Origin: Corallochytrium limacisporum
Taxonomy: Eukaryota > Opisthokonta
NCBI GenBank assembly: GCA_002811645.1
Contig: PDIP01000017.1
Coordinates: 235,889 to 291,356 of the forward strand
Direction of reading: 5' to 3'
Length of the DNA: 55,468 nt
Part shown: one piece after another, positions 19,263 to 28,370 of the stretch
Layout of the letters: each line of letters opens with the position of its first letter
How positions within the stretch are numbered: the stretch's first letter is position 1
Notes under the pieces: model-generated
Databases searched by the model: none
What the model was told of the DNA's origin: nothing
The model's input: the letters and a program-made list of their open reading frames with translations, nothing else
Position numbers and translations under genes: made by a program

Positions 19263-19664
19263 TGAAGGCTTCATCAATAGTACCTATGACTGTGCAGGCT
19301 GTGGCGAACCCTGTCAAACAACCAAAGACTGTTGACAGCTGGATCATGACTGTCACAGAGCTTCATCGCACCCATTGGGCATTACACGAAGGAAATGCCA
19401 GATGTGGAGGACTTAATGCAGGAGCTTCCCTCTGAAGTACAGGAAGCCATCGCACGGTCGCGTGTGCCCGACGAAAGCCTTGCCGTAGACTTGCCAGACT
19501 TTGTCCGCATCGCATACTCCCTAGTCGATATTCCAGTGCATGAAAACGTGATCGAGAGCCTGCACTTGCTATTCTCCTTGTTCCTTGAATTCCGTGACTC
19601 GCAGCACTTTAATCAACAGAGTGTTATGCCACTTCCTGTCACCAATGTTCACAAAATAGAATAG
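19263..19664 (+). pseudogene. IFT46: IFT46 C-terminal fragment with a one-base frame break
   Basis: Two adjoining reading frames together resemble the C-terminal third of the intraflagellar transport B subunit IFT46. The first, from ATG 19263, holds KTVDSWIMTVTELHRT (family: A.DTWI..ISELHR). The second, from about 19372, holds HYTKEMPDVEDLMQELPSEV, then DLPDFVRIAYSLVDIPV and ESLHLLFSLFLEFRDSQHF, ending at 19664, all close to IFT46. The frames differ by one base at the CCC near 19371: removing one base joins them. The ~200-residue N-terminal part of IFT46 is not found upstream. Either this is a decaying remnant, or a real gene with an assembly indel and distant exons. The protein, if made, would act in the IFT-B complex in cilia. 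It ends 22 bp from NSUN5. Confidence 0.65.
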
Positions 19665-19686
19665 ATTCTCGGATATGTAGGATCAT

Positions 19687-21132
19687 TTACTTTGTGATTG
19701 CAGTACGCAGCGCAGACTTGCGACGCTTCTTGTTCTTAGTTTGTGACACCAGCTTACGAACCATCTGTTTCGTTTCATTCCCTTTCAGACGCATGTTGAC
19801 ATTTGCCAGATGATTCTCAGGCTTTTCCGGTTCTTGACGTGCCTCCTGTTTGTTGGTTTGGGCCACCTTCTCAAAGAGTGCGAGGAAGAACCCGATGGTA
19901 CCATGCTCATCTGGTTCGGCCCGGACGCATTTGGATCCATCTGGGCACTCCCTGTCCCATCCGCGACCGGAGAAAGTTGGGAGACATTTTGTAAGGACAA
20001 AGTCTTTGTGCGATTCAAGGAACTTCTTCACCACTCTTTCATTCTCAACAGCATGTATGGAACATGTCGAATATGCAATTCTCTTAACCTTCGGGAACGT
20101 GGCTGCATGGTTGAGGCAGCTAAGTTGGAATTCACTTAACTTGGCAAGACGTTCATCCTGACTGTCTTTGCTTGCCTTGCGCTGCAGGATATTATCGAAA
20201 CGATCGTGCACACCGGATCCTGAACAAGATGGATCCAAGAGGATATACTCAGTCAGATTAAATGGATCTGCTTTGGTATTGGTTTGGAGGAAGTCCTGGT
20301 GAAGCACTTCGATGTTTTTCGCGCCATGCGCATGAACTCGGCTTCGTAACAATTCAACACGATGAGGTGTGATGTCACACGCAATAATCTTACCCCTGTT
20401 CTTCATTAAGGCTGATAGGTGCAGAGTCTTGTTCCCAGGCGCTGAGCATGCGTCTATCACCACCGATTTTGCTGGCGGTGCTAACGCTAAAGCCGGAAAA
20501 CAACTGGCCTTATTCTGTATCATCACTTTCCCACTCATTATCAACGAATGTTGATGAATATCTGTTGTACCCGGGAGAACAAGGAGATCCGGTACAAGAT
20601 CGTCGACATAGAATTGCTTCAAAGTCAGGTTCTTCCAAGACCTCTCCTCGGCTTGTTCCCAGCCCTCAGAAACAAGCGTATCTATGACCTCTTTAGAGCT
20701 TGTCTTCAATGTGTTTATCCGGACAAATTTGGGATAGATTCTACCCTTCTTTACAGTTTCATCGTCTGCCGTAAGTGCCGCAGCCTGCTTCTTCAAGTCC
20801 TCAGCTTTTATCTTGAATGGTCTGACAAGACTGCCACCACATTTGAGTCCTGACCCACACACTACTTCATAGGCAAGGACCAGGAACATTTCGAGGTTAA
20901 ATGACTCAAATTCTTGAGATCTTCGCTCAAACAGAGTCTTGAGCATGTCATAGTAGTTGAGCACCCCGTACACTAAGGCAGACACTATTTTCTTATTAGG
21001 GTACTTGCTTCTAAGGATGGTGGCCTTTACTGTACCACCCTTTTCATGCAAACTCCTCAGAGCATCACTTGCAGCATAGTACAGCCGGTTCGACCCACTG
21101 CGCAATCGACCGGAAGCCTTGCTGCTACCCAT
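19687..21132 (-). CDS. NSUN5: rRNA (cytosine-5) methyltransferase, NSUN5/Rcm1 family
   Basis: 481 aa from ATG 21132; an in-frame TTG two codons upstream is not a likely start. N-terminal helical region (LYYAASDALRSL...), then KFVRINTLKT, the SAM-binding VIDACSAPGNKTLHLSALM, and the two catalytic cysteine motifs of m5C RNA methyltransferases: DPSCSGSGV near residue 300 and YSTCSIHAVENE near 354. The basic C-terminal tail (MVRKLVSQTKNKKRRKSALR) suits a nucleolar protein. Family members methylate one conserved cytosine of the large-subunit rRNA (C2278 in yeast 25S). Order of motifs and overall length match NSUN5 rather than NSUN1/NOP2 or NSUN2. Confidence 0.93.
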   Translation of the reverse strand: MGSSKASGRLRSGSNRLYYAASDALRSLHEKGGTVKATILRSKYPNKKIVSALVYGVLNYYDMLKTLFERRSQEFESFNLEMFLVLAYEVVCGSGLKCGGSLVRPFKIKAEDLKKQAAALTADDETVKKGRIYPKFVRINTLKTSSKEVIDTLVSEGWEQAEERSWKNLTLKQFYVDDLVPDLLVLPGTTDIHQHSLIMSGKVMIQNKASCFPALALAPPAKSVVIDACSAPGNKTLHLSALMKNRGKIIACDITPHRVELLRSRVHAHGAKNIEVLHQDFLQTNTKADPFNLTEYILLDPSCSGSGVHDRFDNILQRKASKDSQDERLAKLSEFQLSCLNHAATFPKVKRIAYSTCSIHAVENERVVKKFLESHKDFVLTKCLPTFSGRGWDRECPDGSKCVRAEPDEHGTIGFFLALFEKVAQTNKQEARQEPEKPENHLANVNMRLKGNETKQMVRKLVSQTKNKKRRKSALRTAITK

Positions 21133-22086
21133 TTGCAAGGAAGTTTGTACCTAGCATGCTTTCTCCTACAAAAGGATTTCACAATTTCGAAATCGCAGTT
21201 ATAGATGCACAAATCCTGAGGCAGTTCTGCCTTTAAATCTGTTGAGTACCTTCTTTATTTGCAGGAGCAAACAGTTCATAGAACCCAGCTTGAGAGATGG
21301 AGCACACGCAAAATCTGGACCCCACGCGCCAGTTAGAGTTTCCTCGGGAGGGAGGGTTTTGTTGCGTGGTGGACCGTTGAGGGAGGAGGGAGCGCACAGC
21401 AGCCCCACGCAACTACAGTAGTGGTTCCGTACACAAAGAGAACAGGGAGATGCAAGTTTAGACTAGTATCTGCGATTCATAAGAAAGAGTAAGGAGCTAG
21501 AAGATCGGAATGTATGATCGCTTCAGGGCGGATGTTCTCATAGAGCATATGTCTGTAACATTGCCAGACAGCAACCAACGTGTTTGATCTTCGCGCCGTA
21601 AGTCGCGCCCGTATTCCCATGCAAGTCCGAAGACCTGTGCAGAAGGGCGCCGGCTTAGTTAGCGCGTGTTGAAAACTCGAAGAAAAGAGTCATGCTCAAC
21701 CCCAAAGGATCTATTGAATGTTTCTTGAAATACATGAGAACTGTGAGCGCGCCTTTCCGCTATTGCTACGCCTCATAGCGTTCTCGTCCTACTCTGTCCC
21801 TCCCCCTCCCTGCCTCTGGCTCTTCTTGTCTCTGTGTTATCCAGCAGTCATATATTAATCATACGCTGACGTAAGCGACCGTCTTTCCATCCTAGTTCTA
21901 CCATTTTCCATGCCCCACCTGGTAGGCGAGCCCGAAGGCAAGAGCGGCGGAGGAGAGGATGGGCCGAGTCTCTGACTTCAGGTACTTGGAAAATAGCAAA
22001 GCAACACATGGCTTTGCAAGCATCCTCCCTAATTCACATCACCATCTGTGCGGAAACAATTAGACTAGGGCGTAAACCTAACCAAT
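21133..22086. other. Divergent intergenic region (NSUN5 / FAM210-like)
   Basis: No gene seen. A G-rich block (CCTCGGGAGGGAGGG) lies near 21342-21356 and a pyrimidine-rich stretch near 21790-21830. A CRE-like TGACGTAAG occurs near 21867, upstream of the plus-strand gene; this is a motif match only. Confidence 0.4.
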
Positions 22087-22944
22087 ATGCTGATTAGGCG
22101 TTTGGCTGCCCTGGGAGGGCGGTCACTAACCGTTAAAGGATTGAACTTCTCAACAGAAGCGAGGAGAGTCTTCGCAACAATACCGGGTTCACAGCCACTA
22201 GCAAGGATATTCATTTGTAAGCCTGCCTTGCAATTAAGGTACTTTGCCACAGAGCCCAATGGAACTTCGGAACAGGAAAGTCCTAGGAAAACAACCATGC
22301 TAGATCATATCTTGAACACATATGTTTCAAGACTGAACCACGCGTTCACATTCCATCCCCATGAGTCTGCGGCGTGCATGGTTGGAATGGACATTTTGTC
22401 GATCTACGGTACTTATACAGCACTTGGTCTTTTGGGACTAGATTTCTCGGCAAACTTTGCACTTGCGTTTGCCCTTAGCCGGACCGTCCGCCGGTTGCGT
22501 TTGCCTATGGAGTTAGCCGTTGCAGGCGTTCTCGCCAAAATGGCCCCACAGCTAAGGGAAGTCAAGTTCAGTCGCCTCATTGAGCGGATCATCGGGCGAG
22601 CTCCTCAGGCACCATGGGAAAATAAGGATGGTTCACCCACAAGCAACAGAATGCTCGGGCTAATGCAGAAGGCTGCTGACCTGATCGACCACTACGGTCT
22701 TGCGTACATGCTAGCTTCTCGATTGTCTGGTTTAGCTGTGGTCACCACCATGTACATGTGTCTTGAGTATGGCATTGATGTGGTACCTTACTTGGAAAAA
22801 TGGGGCTTTGGACAGGTTGGTGACGTATTGGGACAGTGGGCAGCAGCCGTAGTGTTCTCGGCTGCACTATGGCCTGTATACATTCAGGCGGTTCCCACCG
22901 CGGCTGGGATTATTGGAAGGGCACGAAAAGGTGGAGTAATGTAA
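22087..22944 (+). CDS. FAM210/DUF1279-like mitochondrial membrane protein
   Basis: 285 aa. A basic, hydroxylated N-terminus (MLIRRLAALGGRSLTVKGL...LRYFAT) reads as a mitochondrial presequence. There are two related membrane units. The first (~100-175) has MVGMDILSIYGTYTALGLLGL and FALSRTVRRLRLPMELAVA. The second (~205-275) has DHYGLAYMLASRLSGL, YGIDVVPYLEKWGFG and a final hydrophobic helix. The Y-G...G-(I/V)-D-V-V-P-(Y/F)-L-E pattern is the DUF1279 signature seen in FAM210A/B. FAM210 proteins sit in the mitochondrial inner membrane; their molecular activity is not well defined. Assignment rests on this motif and topology. Ends 56 bp from the next convergent gene. Confidence 0.6.
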   Translation: MLIRRLAALGGRSLTVKGLNFSTEARRVFATIPGSQPLARIFICKPALQLRYFATEPNGTSEQESPRKTTMLDHILNTYVSRLNHAFTFHPHESAACMVGMDILSIYGTYTALGLLGLDFSANFALAFALSRTVRRLRLPMELAVAGVLAKMAPQLREVKFSRLIERIIGRAPQAPWENKDGSPTSNRMLGLMQKAADLIDHYGLAYMLASRLSGLAVVTTMYMCLEYGIDVVPYLEKWGFGQVGDVLGQWAAAVVFSAALWPVYIQAVPTAAGIIGRARKGGVM

Positions 22945-23000
22945 CGTGGCCTGTGTGTTAAAGAACTGACAAAGCATGGAATAAACATCTGTAATTGCAT

Positions 23001-24560
23001 TTAATATTCTACAGTGTTGTCAGCGACTATGGTTGTTGCCGCTTGTGCGTGGAACTCAAGATCGGCAGCTTCTAGCTTCATCAAGGCTATTTGCTTTTCG
23101 TAGCTCTCGCGGAGCGCCTTGACTGTGATCTCGTGCTGCCGCATGAGTCCATCGAGTTCTCTTTGCTGCCGTCGACGCATTTCATACAAAGTCTTATTGA
23201 ACGCTTTCGAATGTGCCTGGTACCATTGGTGCATGGCATCCAAGAGCACGTTCCATATGATACCAAAGTCTTCTTCAGTGGCCGCACTGCAGGTCTCAAG
23301 ATGCAGTTCACTGTCAACCATTGGCAACATCTTCGCCTTGGGCATCTCGAAGGTGATGATCCGCCTGCGTGTTTGCATGTCGGTCTCCAGTTTCTCGATG
23401 AGTTCATTGCGCTCGAGGAGTGCTCTGACGCTCTCCTCATGATCGATGCTCTTTTGAGCCAGGTCTTTCTGGAGATCGTTGATCTGCTTTCTGAGTGCCG
23501 TCTTTTCCTTCTCAAAGTCCTGGCGCACCGCGACTAGATTGCTTCGATGCTCTTCAACGGATTCTCCACGTTCTTCTCGTAAGCGATCAATTTCTTCCTC
23601 CCGATCAATGACCTTGTTTTCTAGTTCTTTGATATCGTGTTCCAGCCTGGTCAGAACCTCCATGGTTGCACCGCTTTCCTTTTCTGCAAAGCTCTTCACA
23701 TTCTCGTACTCCTGCTGAAGTGATTTATAGTGCTTTTTCTGATCCTGCACCTCCGTCTGAAGTCTTGATGTCTCCCTTCCCCGAAGTTCCCTCTCTCTGG
23801 CAAGTTCTGCTTCCAACTCTTTTATGCGCTTCTGTGATGGTGTGGATTCTTGCGACCCAAGGATCGCATTGGCTACTTCGCTAGCGTCGAATCCGAGACT
23901 GGGAACCACTAGTGTATCAAGGTCGATGAGTTCCGCGAGTTTGGATTCATGAATATCATCAGTTCCACTTGCAATGGAGTCATTGATGTCCTGTAATCGA
24001 TGGCCGATGCGGTCAATGAGCGCGCTACAAATGCCGATCTGTTTTTGGCACATGGCCGTAAGTGTATCATCGATCGCGGTTAAGAGCATGCTTTTGTCAT
24101 TCTCAAGCTGAGTCTTTGTATCCAGCAGGTGCTGAAGACGCTGTCGCAATGCCCGAACAACACCCATCAACTGAATTTGCTTTCGTCTACCCTCGGCGGT
24201 TCGCACTGCCTCATTCGCATGCAAAACCGGGATTGATCTCCCCACATCCTGTGACCGAACAGAAATGTTTGCAAACAGATCTTCTGTCATTGCCATGGTT
24301 GATAGATCTTCGCTTATCCCAACGCTGATATCGTCATCCAGATACTCTGCGCCTGTCGTCTGCGGGGTGAGACCTTGTTCCGAGTCAGGCGGGAGCAACC
24401 TGGATAGGTCACTGGTCCGAATGGAATCGTCCATTTCCGTCTCCTCTTCAGGATGATCGAGTCCAGTTGGCCCCTTGCTCTCTCTGACAGGCTGAGAAGA
24501 CCCTGGGTCAATATTGTCAAGCTCGGCCAACAGCCGCCTGAGAGGCCTATTCTCGGCCAT
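23001..24560 (-). CDS. Coiled-coil protein of unknown function
   Basis: 519 aa, not recognised. Residues 1-110 are acidic and probably disordered (PGSSQPVRESKGP; DDSIRTSDLSRLL). A first helical segment spans ~120-200 and the main coiled coil ~240-400 (KRIKELEAELARERELRGRE; IKELENKVIDREEEIDRLRE). A non-coiled segment at ~410-430 (ITFEMPKAKMLPMVDSELHL) is followed by a Trp-containing helical C-terminal region (IIWNVLLDAMHQWYQAHSKA) and more coiled coil. The conserved-looking C-terminal segment may be a defined domain. It is head-to-head with the gamma-tubulin complex gene GCP4, with a shared 508-bp promoter region, which raises a cytoskeletal or centrosomal role. That is inference only. ATG at 24560. 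Confidence 0.8.
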   Translation of the reverse strand: MAENRPLRRLLAELDNIDPGSSQPVRESKGPTGLDHPEEETEMDDSIRTSDLSRLLPPDSEQGLTPQTTGAEYLDDDISVGISEDLSTMAMTEDLFANISVRSQDVGRSIPVLHANEAVRTAEGRRKQIQLMGVVRALRQRLQHLLDTKTQLENDKSMLLTAIDDTLTAMCQKQIGICSALIDRIGHRLQDINDSIASGTDDIHESKLAELIDLDTLVVPSLGFDASEVANAILGSQESTPSQKRIKELEAELARERELRGRETSRLQTEVQDQKKHYKSLQQEYENVKSFAEKESGATMEVLTRLEHDIKELENKVIDREEEIDRLREERGESVEEHRSNLVAVRQDFEKEKTALRKQINDLQKDLAQKSIDHEESVRALLERNELIEKLETDMQTRRRIITFEMPKAKMLPMVDSELHLETCSAATEEDFGIIWNVLLDAMHQWYQAHSKAFNKTLYEMRRRQQRELDGLMRQHEITVKALRESYEKQIALMKLEAADLEFHAQAATTIVADNTVEY

Positions 24561-25068
24561 TGCGCTTCACCCCTTTGTGGACACAGTCGATTTATGACAC
24601 ATTTCATTACATATTGATAGGCAAGGAGTCGTTTCAAGATCTAAAGTCCGTTCGTAAGTTACAGAGCATATGTTCGATGAGAAGGGTCTTTGTTTTAAAT
24701 ATCCCGACACGGACAGTCACCAGCCTCCCACCGGAGGGGAAGTTCAACTGCGTCCTGTACAATATTTCCCTGTGTGCCATTCGATTTGTATAAGTCAGGG
24801 CTCCTGTCGCACCCTCTCTCCGGTAGAGAACGAACCATTTGAAAATTCGGCGCGAAATCACGGGAGGGTTTTTGGTAAGGGGGCAAGAAATTGGGCACGC
24901 TAGTTTCTTGGTGTCCAGAGTGCACAGTCAACGAAGGTACTTCAGGTTTCATTTACGCACCAAGACATGATTGTACCGCTTGAACACTGTTAGAGAAAAG
25001 AGCAGGGTACACCATGAGGTAACCGACAATGTAGTTCCCTGAGGGACCACAAGACGAAAAAGTTTGTA
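24561..25068. other. Bidirectional promoter region (coiled-coil protein / GCP4)
   Basis: 508 bp between two divergent start codons. No coding sequence, no clear TATA box and no repeats. Confidence 0.5.
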
Positions 25069-26838
25069 ATGTTGCACGAAGTTCTATTGGCCCTCCAGGG
25101 CTACCATGGTGATCTTCTCCGTGACATGGGGCACACGTATGCAGTAGCAAATGACCTGCCATTCCTTCATTCTGCAGAAAGGGAAGTGCTCAACAGAATT
25201 GGACGGGTTGCGTTCTATAGAGCCCAAGTGCGAGAGTTCATTGACAACCACACATTCCGACAGTCCGTGGAAAAAAATGGCTCAAGTTATCGTATGTGTT
25301 TCTGTCGTGGGTTGAGAAATGTACTTGAGCCTTATTCTGAGGCGCTTCTGAAGCTTGAGCGAGAGATTGCCGCAGACGAGACACTCACACTGACGTACAT
25401 TCAGTCTGCCGTCTCTCCCTACATTAGTCTGCTCGAGCAGCTGCATCAGACCATTGAGTACTTCAAATCGCAGGATGTGCGCGGGGCTGCGATGCTTGAC
25501 CATCTTCATGAAGTGAGCCAAACGGGACATAGTGTGATCCGTAGGGCCTACCATGAATTGTTGCAAAGCTGTCATTCTTATTTATACCGTGTCATCTATT
25601 TTTGGATGCTTTTTGGTAGGATCACAGACCGGAAGGGAGAGTTCTTCGTCGAAGAAGTACACGGGCGTCCAAAGCTCTCTCCGTCTAAGGCTCCTGTGTA
25701 TTTGCCCATGACCTTGGTGGAGGTTATCTTTTTTTGTGGACAGGCAATTCAACTTCTGCATAGTCATCAACCTGAGCATACGGAAAAATCAGACTTGATC
25801 TCGCTGGAAGAAGACTATATTCTTCGCTTTGAATCATGTGCGTCAAAACCTACCTTTGACATTGAAGAACTGCATCTGCTCATTGAAGATATCAATGATG
25901 ACATCGCCAAACGACTGAATGTTTTGCTTCTTGATCACCAGAGCTTCTCGGACGTTCTCAAGAGTATCCGTGCCATTTTCTTTGTGGGCGCATCAACCAT
26001 TTTTGGTTCATTGGTCGATGAACTTGCCCGGACAGGCGCGAACGTCAACGAGCATAGTCTGAACCACATGCTCCGTAGGTGCATTCAGGAAAGCGGCTAT
26101 GAGGAAGATGAGGACAGGTTCGCCATCTTCTCCTTGGCTTTAACCCAAGAGCCTAGCGACATCGAAAACCCGCTCTTGTGTGAGAGGCTGAGTTTCAGAA
26201 TTGAAGTACCACAAGCTCTGCGCCTGCTGCTCACGGAGACGACCTTGATGCGCTTCAACAAGGTCTTCAGCCTCTTGTTGAGCCTTCGCTTTGCTCACAT
26301 GCAATTGTCAGCATGCCACATGGAAGACAAGCTCATCCGGAAAGAGGAGGTTGGGATTGATCCATTTCATGGGCGTCAATTGCAGCTGTTACGGTCTGAA
26401 ATGCAGTTTTGGATCGGCAATTTCGAAATCTATGCCCAAACGGATGTGGTCCAAATTCAATGGCGTGAGCTCGAGGAAGAAGTTGCATCCACTAAGAGCT
26501 TTGTGGACCTTCAGCGGTCGCTGCACGAGTTTGAATCCAATGTGCAGGCTCAGTTGATGGTCGGAGTACCCGCTGTTCGAAAGCAACTCTCAGCGCTGAT
26601 CCACATGGCCGTTTCGCTGCGTCAGAACTATCGCCAGCTACTTCTTCATGACCGTGATGCCTTTATGACACTGCGCCGCCGCTTCCAGAGGGCTTGTTCC
26701 CTATTGCACAGCCTCCTTGGCAGTATAATGAAACACAGCAGCTCCGGCAAGCTCCCGCAGCTGCTCCTCCGGCTAGATTACAATCGGACCTCCATACCCA
26801 CGAGCGGATACACAGGGGAGGCGGCCATGACTGCATGA
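25069..26838 (+). CDS. TUBGCP4: Gamma-tubulin complex component 4
   Basis: 589 aa, single exon. The N-terminus MLHEVLLALQGYHGDLL and DLPFLHSAEREVLNRI closely follow GCP4 (family M.HE.LLAL.GYPG..F; D.PFLHP.E...LN.L). The N-terminal GRIP1 half (~1-270) includes SAVSPYISLLEQLHQTIEYF and the helical repeat REFFVEEVHGRPKLS. The gamma-tubulin-binding GRIP2 half (~295-580) includes KSIRAIFFVGASTIFGSLVD and EVPQALRLLLTETTLMRFNK. It is somewhat shorter than human GCP4 (667 aa). GCP4 is part of the gamma-tubulin ring complex that nucleates microtubules. Its lack of the long N-terminal extensions seen in GCP5/6 supports GCP4. Confidence 0.92.
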   Translation: MLHEVLLALQGYHGDLLRDMGHTYAVANDLPFLHSAEREVLNRIGRVAFYRAQVREFIDNHTFRQSVEKNGSSYRMCFCRGLRNVLEPYSEALLKLEREIAADETLTLTYIQSAVSPYISLLEQLHQTIEYFKSQDVRGAAMLDHLHEVSQTGHSVIRRAYHELLQSCHSYLYRVIYFWMLFGRITDRKGEFFVEEVHGRPKLSPSKAPVYLPMTLVEVIFFCGQAIQLLHSHQPEHTEKSDLISLEEDYILRFESCASKPTFDIEELHLLIEDINDDIAKRLNVLLLDHQSFSDVLKSIRAIFFVGASTIFGSLVDELARTGANVNEHSLNHMLRRCIQESGYEEDEDRFAIFSLALTQEPSDIENPLLCERLSFRIEVPQALRLLLTETTLMRFNKVFSLLLSLRFAHMQLSACHMEDKLIRKEEVGIDPFHGRQLQLLRSEMQFWIGNFEIYAQTDVVQIQWRELEEEVASTKSFVDLQRSLHEFESNVQAQLMVGVPAVRKQLSALIHMAVSLRQNYRQLLLHDRDAFMTLRRRFQRACSLLHSLLGSIMKHSSSGKLPQLLLRLDYNRTSIPTSGYTGEAAMTA

Positions 26839-26900
26839 AAATATCATACATTGCTAGTGATTGAAAGCCTATGTATGATAATTTAATTCGATGTGTTGTT

Positions 26901-27539
26901 TTAAATCAGCTTCTTCTGCTGGAAGAACTTGCGTAGATAGTACACCTGATAGGCGCCAAGAGAGGCAAGGCAGAGGATGCTGAAGATGCTGAACCAGACT
27001 ACCCGAGAATTCGTCGATTCATTGGTGTCACGAAGGGCCGCTTCCCGGTCCTTCATGTAACGCAAATCAGATGAAATTCCCGCTGCCACGTCTTCGATTT
27101 TGCGAACAACGCGCTCAATAGGCCTGAGATCATTCTGTTTAGCAATTTTGTCATAGTCCTTAGCCTCCGCACCTTGCATCAACGACAATTCCACATCCAC
27201 ACCAGAATCGTATGATGCTGCCGCCCCACTGTCGACGACAGGCTCTAGACAGATAGAGTAAATGGCCTCTTTGTCAGCAGTGAAGGCAAATTTTCCTGAC
27301 GACGCTTCAGATCGCTGGAAGACTATACTCTCCGACTCGTCCATTACCTTGAAGTTTAAAGTCTGCGGGGGTCCTTCCGACTGAATAATGGTGAAGTCGC
27401 CCTTGACTGCCACGTCCTTTTTTACAATTTCCCGCAGACACTTGGGATACCTTGTCTTCACATGCACAATAGTGTTGGCCGTGGCCATGTACACCATGGC
27501 CATGGCAAGGAAGGCCCGGAGAATTGCGAGCACCTTCAT
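26901..27539 (-). CDS. p24/TMED cargo receptor (TMED10-like)
   Basis: 212 aa, type I membrane protein. A signal peptide (MKVLAILRAFLAMAMVYMAT) is followed by a GOLD domain with the conserved Cys pair (CLREI and SICLEP), a coiled-coil stem (DRE.ALRDTNESTNSRV), a transmembrane helix (VVWFSIFSILCLASLGAYQVYYL) and the tail RKFFQQKKLI. The tail carries both the diphenylalanine COPII/COPI signal and a C-terminal KKxx dilysine (KKLI), as in TMED10/p24-delta proteins cycling between ER and Golgi. ATG at 27539. Ends 62 bp from GCP4. Confidence 0.93.
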   Translation of the reverse strand: MKVLAILRAFLAMAMVYMATANTIVHVKTRYPKCLREIVKKDVAVKGDFTIIQSEGPPQTLNFKVMDESESIVFQRSEASSGKFAFTADKEAIYSICLEPVVDSGAAASYDSGVDVELSLMQGAEAKDYDKIAKQNDLRPIERVVRKIEDVAAGISSDLRYMKDREAALRDTNESTNSRVVWFSIFSILCLASLGAYQVYYLRKFFQQKKLI

Positions 27540-28370
27540 TGCCCCCTCTGATACTATACTTACAACTACTGCACTGTAATAGCACGGTTTCTCGTTACCT
27601 CAGGCCCAAATTACTGTGATTAAAATACCAGAAAATGCGCGTGTGGAACTACTAACAGCCGATCTTCAAGAAGGACCGCGGGCTTTCCCAACCCGCGGCT
27701 CTCGCGACAAATTGCACCTTTCGACCTAGCAATGCCACCTGTGCCTATGCGTTGTAAGCTGAAAGCCACCTCCCTGCAAGGCGGCAGTGTCTGGGCCACA
27801 ACAACTGCCACAGTCCGTAGAGCCGTAGCCAATTGGTACACAGAGGCATTCCCAGTGTTTTGCCTTTTGGCCCTGCGCCCTGTACTCCCGAAATATACCA
27901 ATACAAAGGAGAAGGGGGGAGCCTGGACTCGCTTGGCCGAAGAACGACTCCCCCAGGACAAAGGGGAGACCCAGGGTCAAAACAAATTGATAGGCAGATG
28001 AAAAGGGGGGGGGGGCCGCTGTGTTTGGGACCGGGTAGTCGAATGTGTACACAATGTGTACAAGCGCCACAGGGAAGTGAGAAAGCGGGAAGGGACGACG
28101 GGAAGGAGCATGGGTCCTCTGGTGAAGGGGAGGAGGTGGGGGGAAAAAGCCATCGAATCGCACTCGGATGCATTGTGTGCCTTTGCTCATTTTGCTTTGA
28201 TGGTCGTCGTATTGCGGGACCTGTGAACAAGACACATGTTGCGAGGCTACAAGAGAGAGCACAACGATGGTAATCTTAGTTGATTCCTCATCATGGGCTC
28301 TTGGCCAGTTGAGGATCTGTGGCATCAGAGCATATGATGGCTTAGCATCCTATTGCGAAAATATATCACC
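27540..28370. other. Divergent promoter region (TMED / STT3)
   Basis: 831 bp. Several overlapping open frames on both strands (up to 199 codons) but all are Pro/Gly-rich readings of C- and G-rich sequence and match nothing. A run of ten G at 28006-28015 and a G-rich stretch near 28125-28144. Confidence 0.5.

Noticed and set aside
27726..28325. 199-codon minus-strand frame with an ATG between TMED and STT3
   Set aside because: Pro/Gly-rich reading of C- and G-rich DNA, overlapped by two other frames of similar length; no domain.
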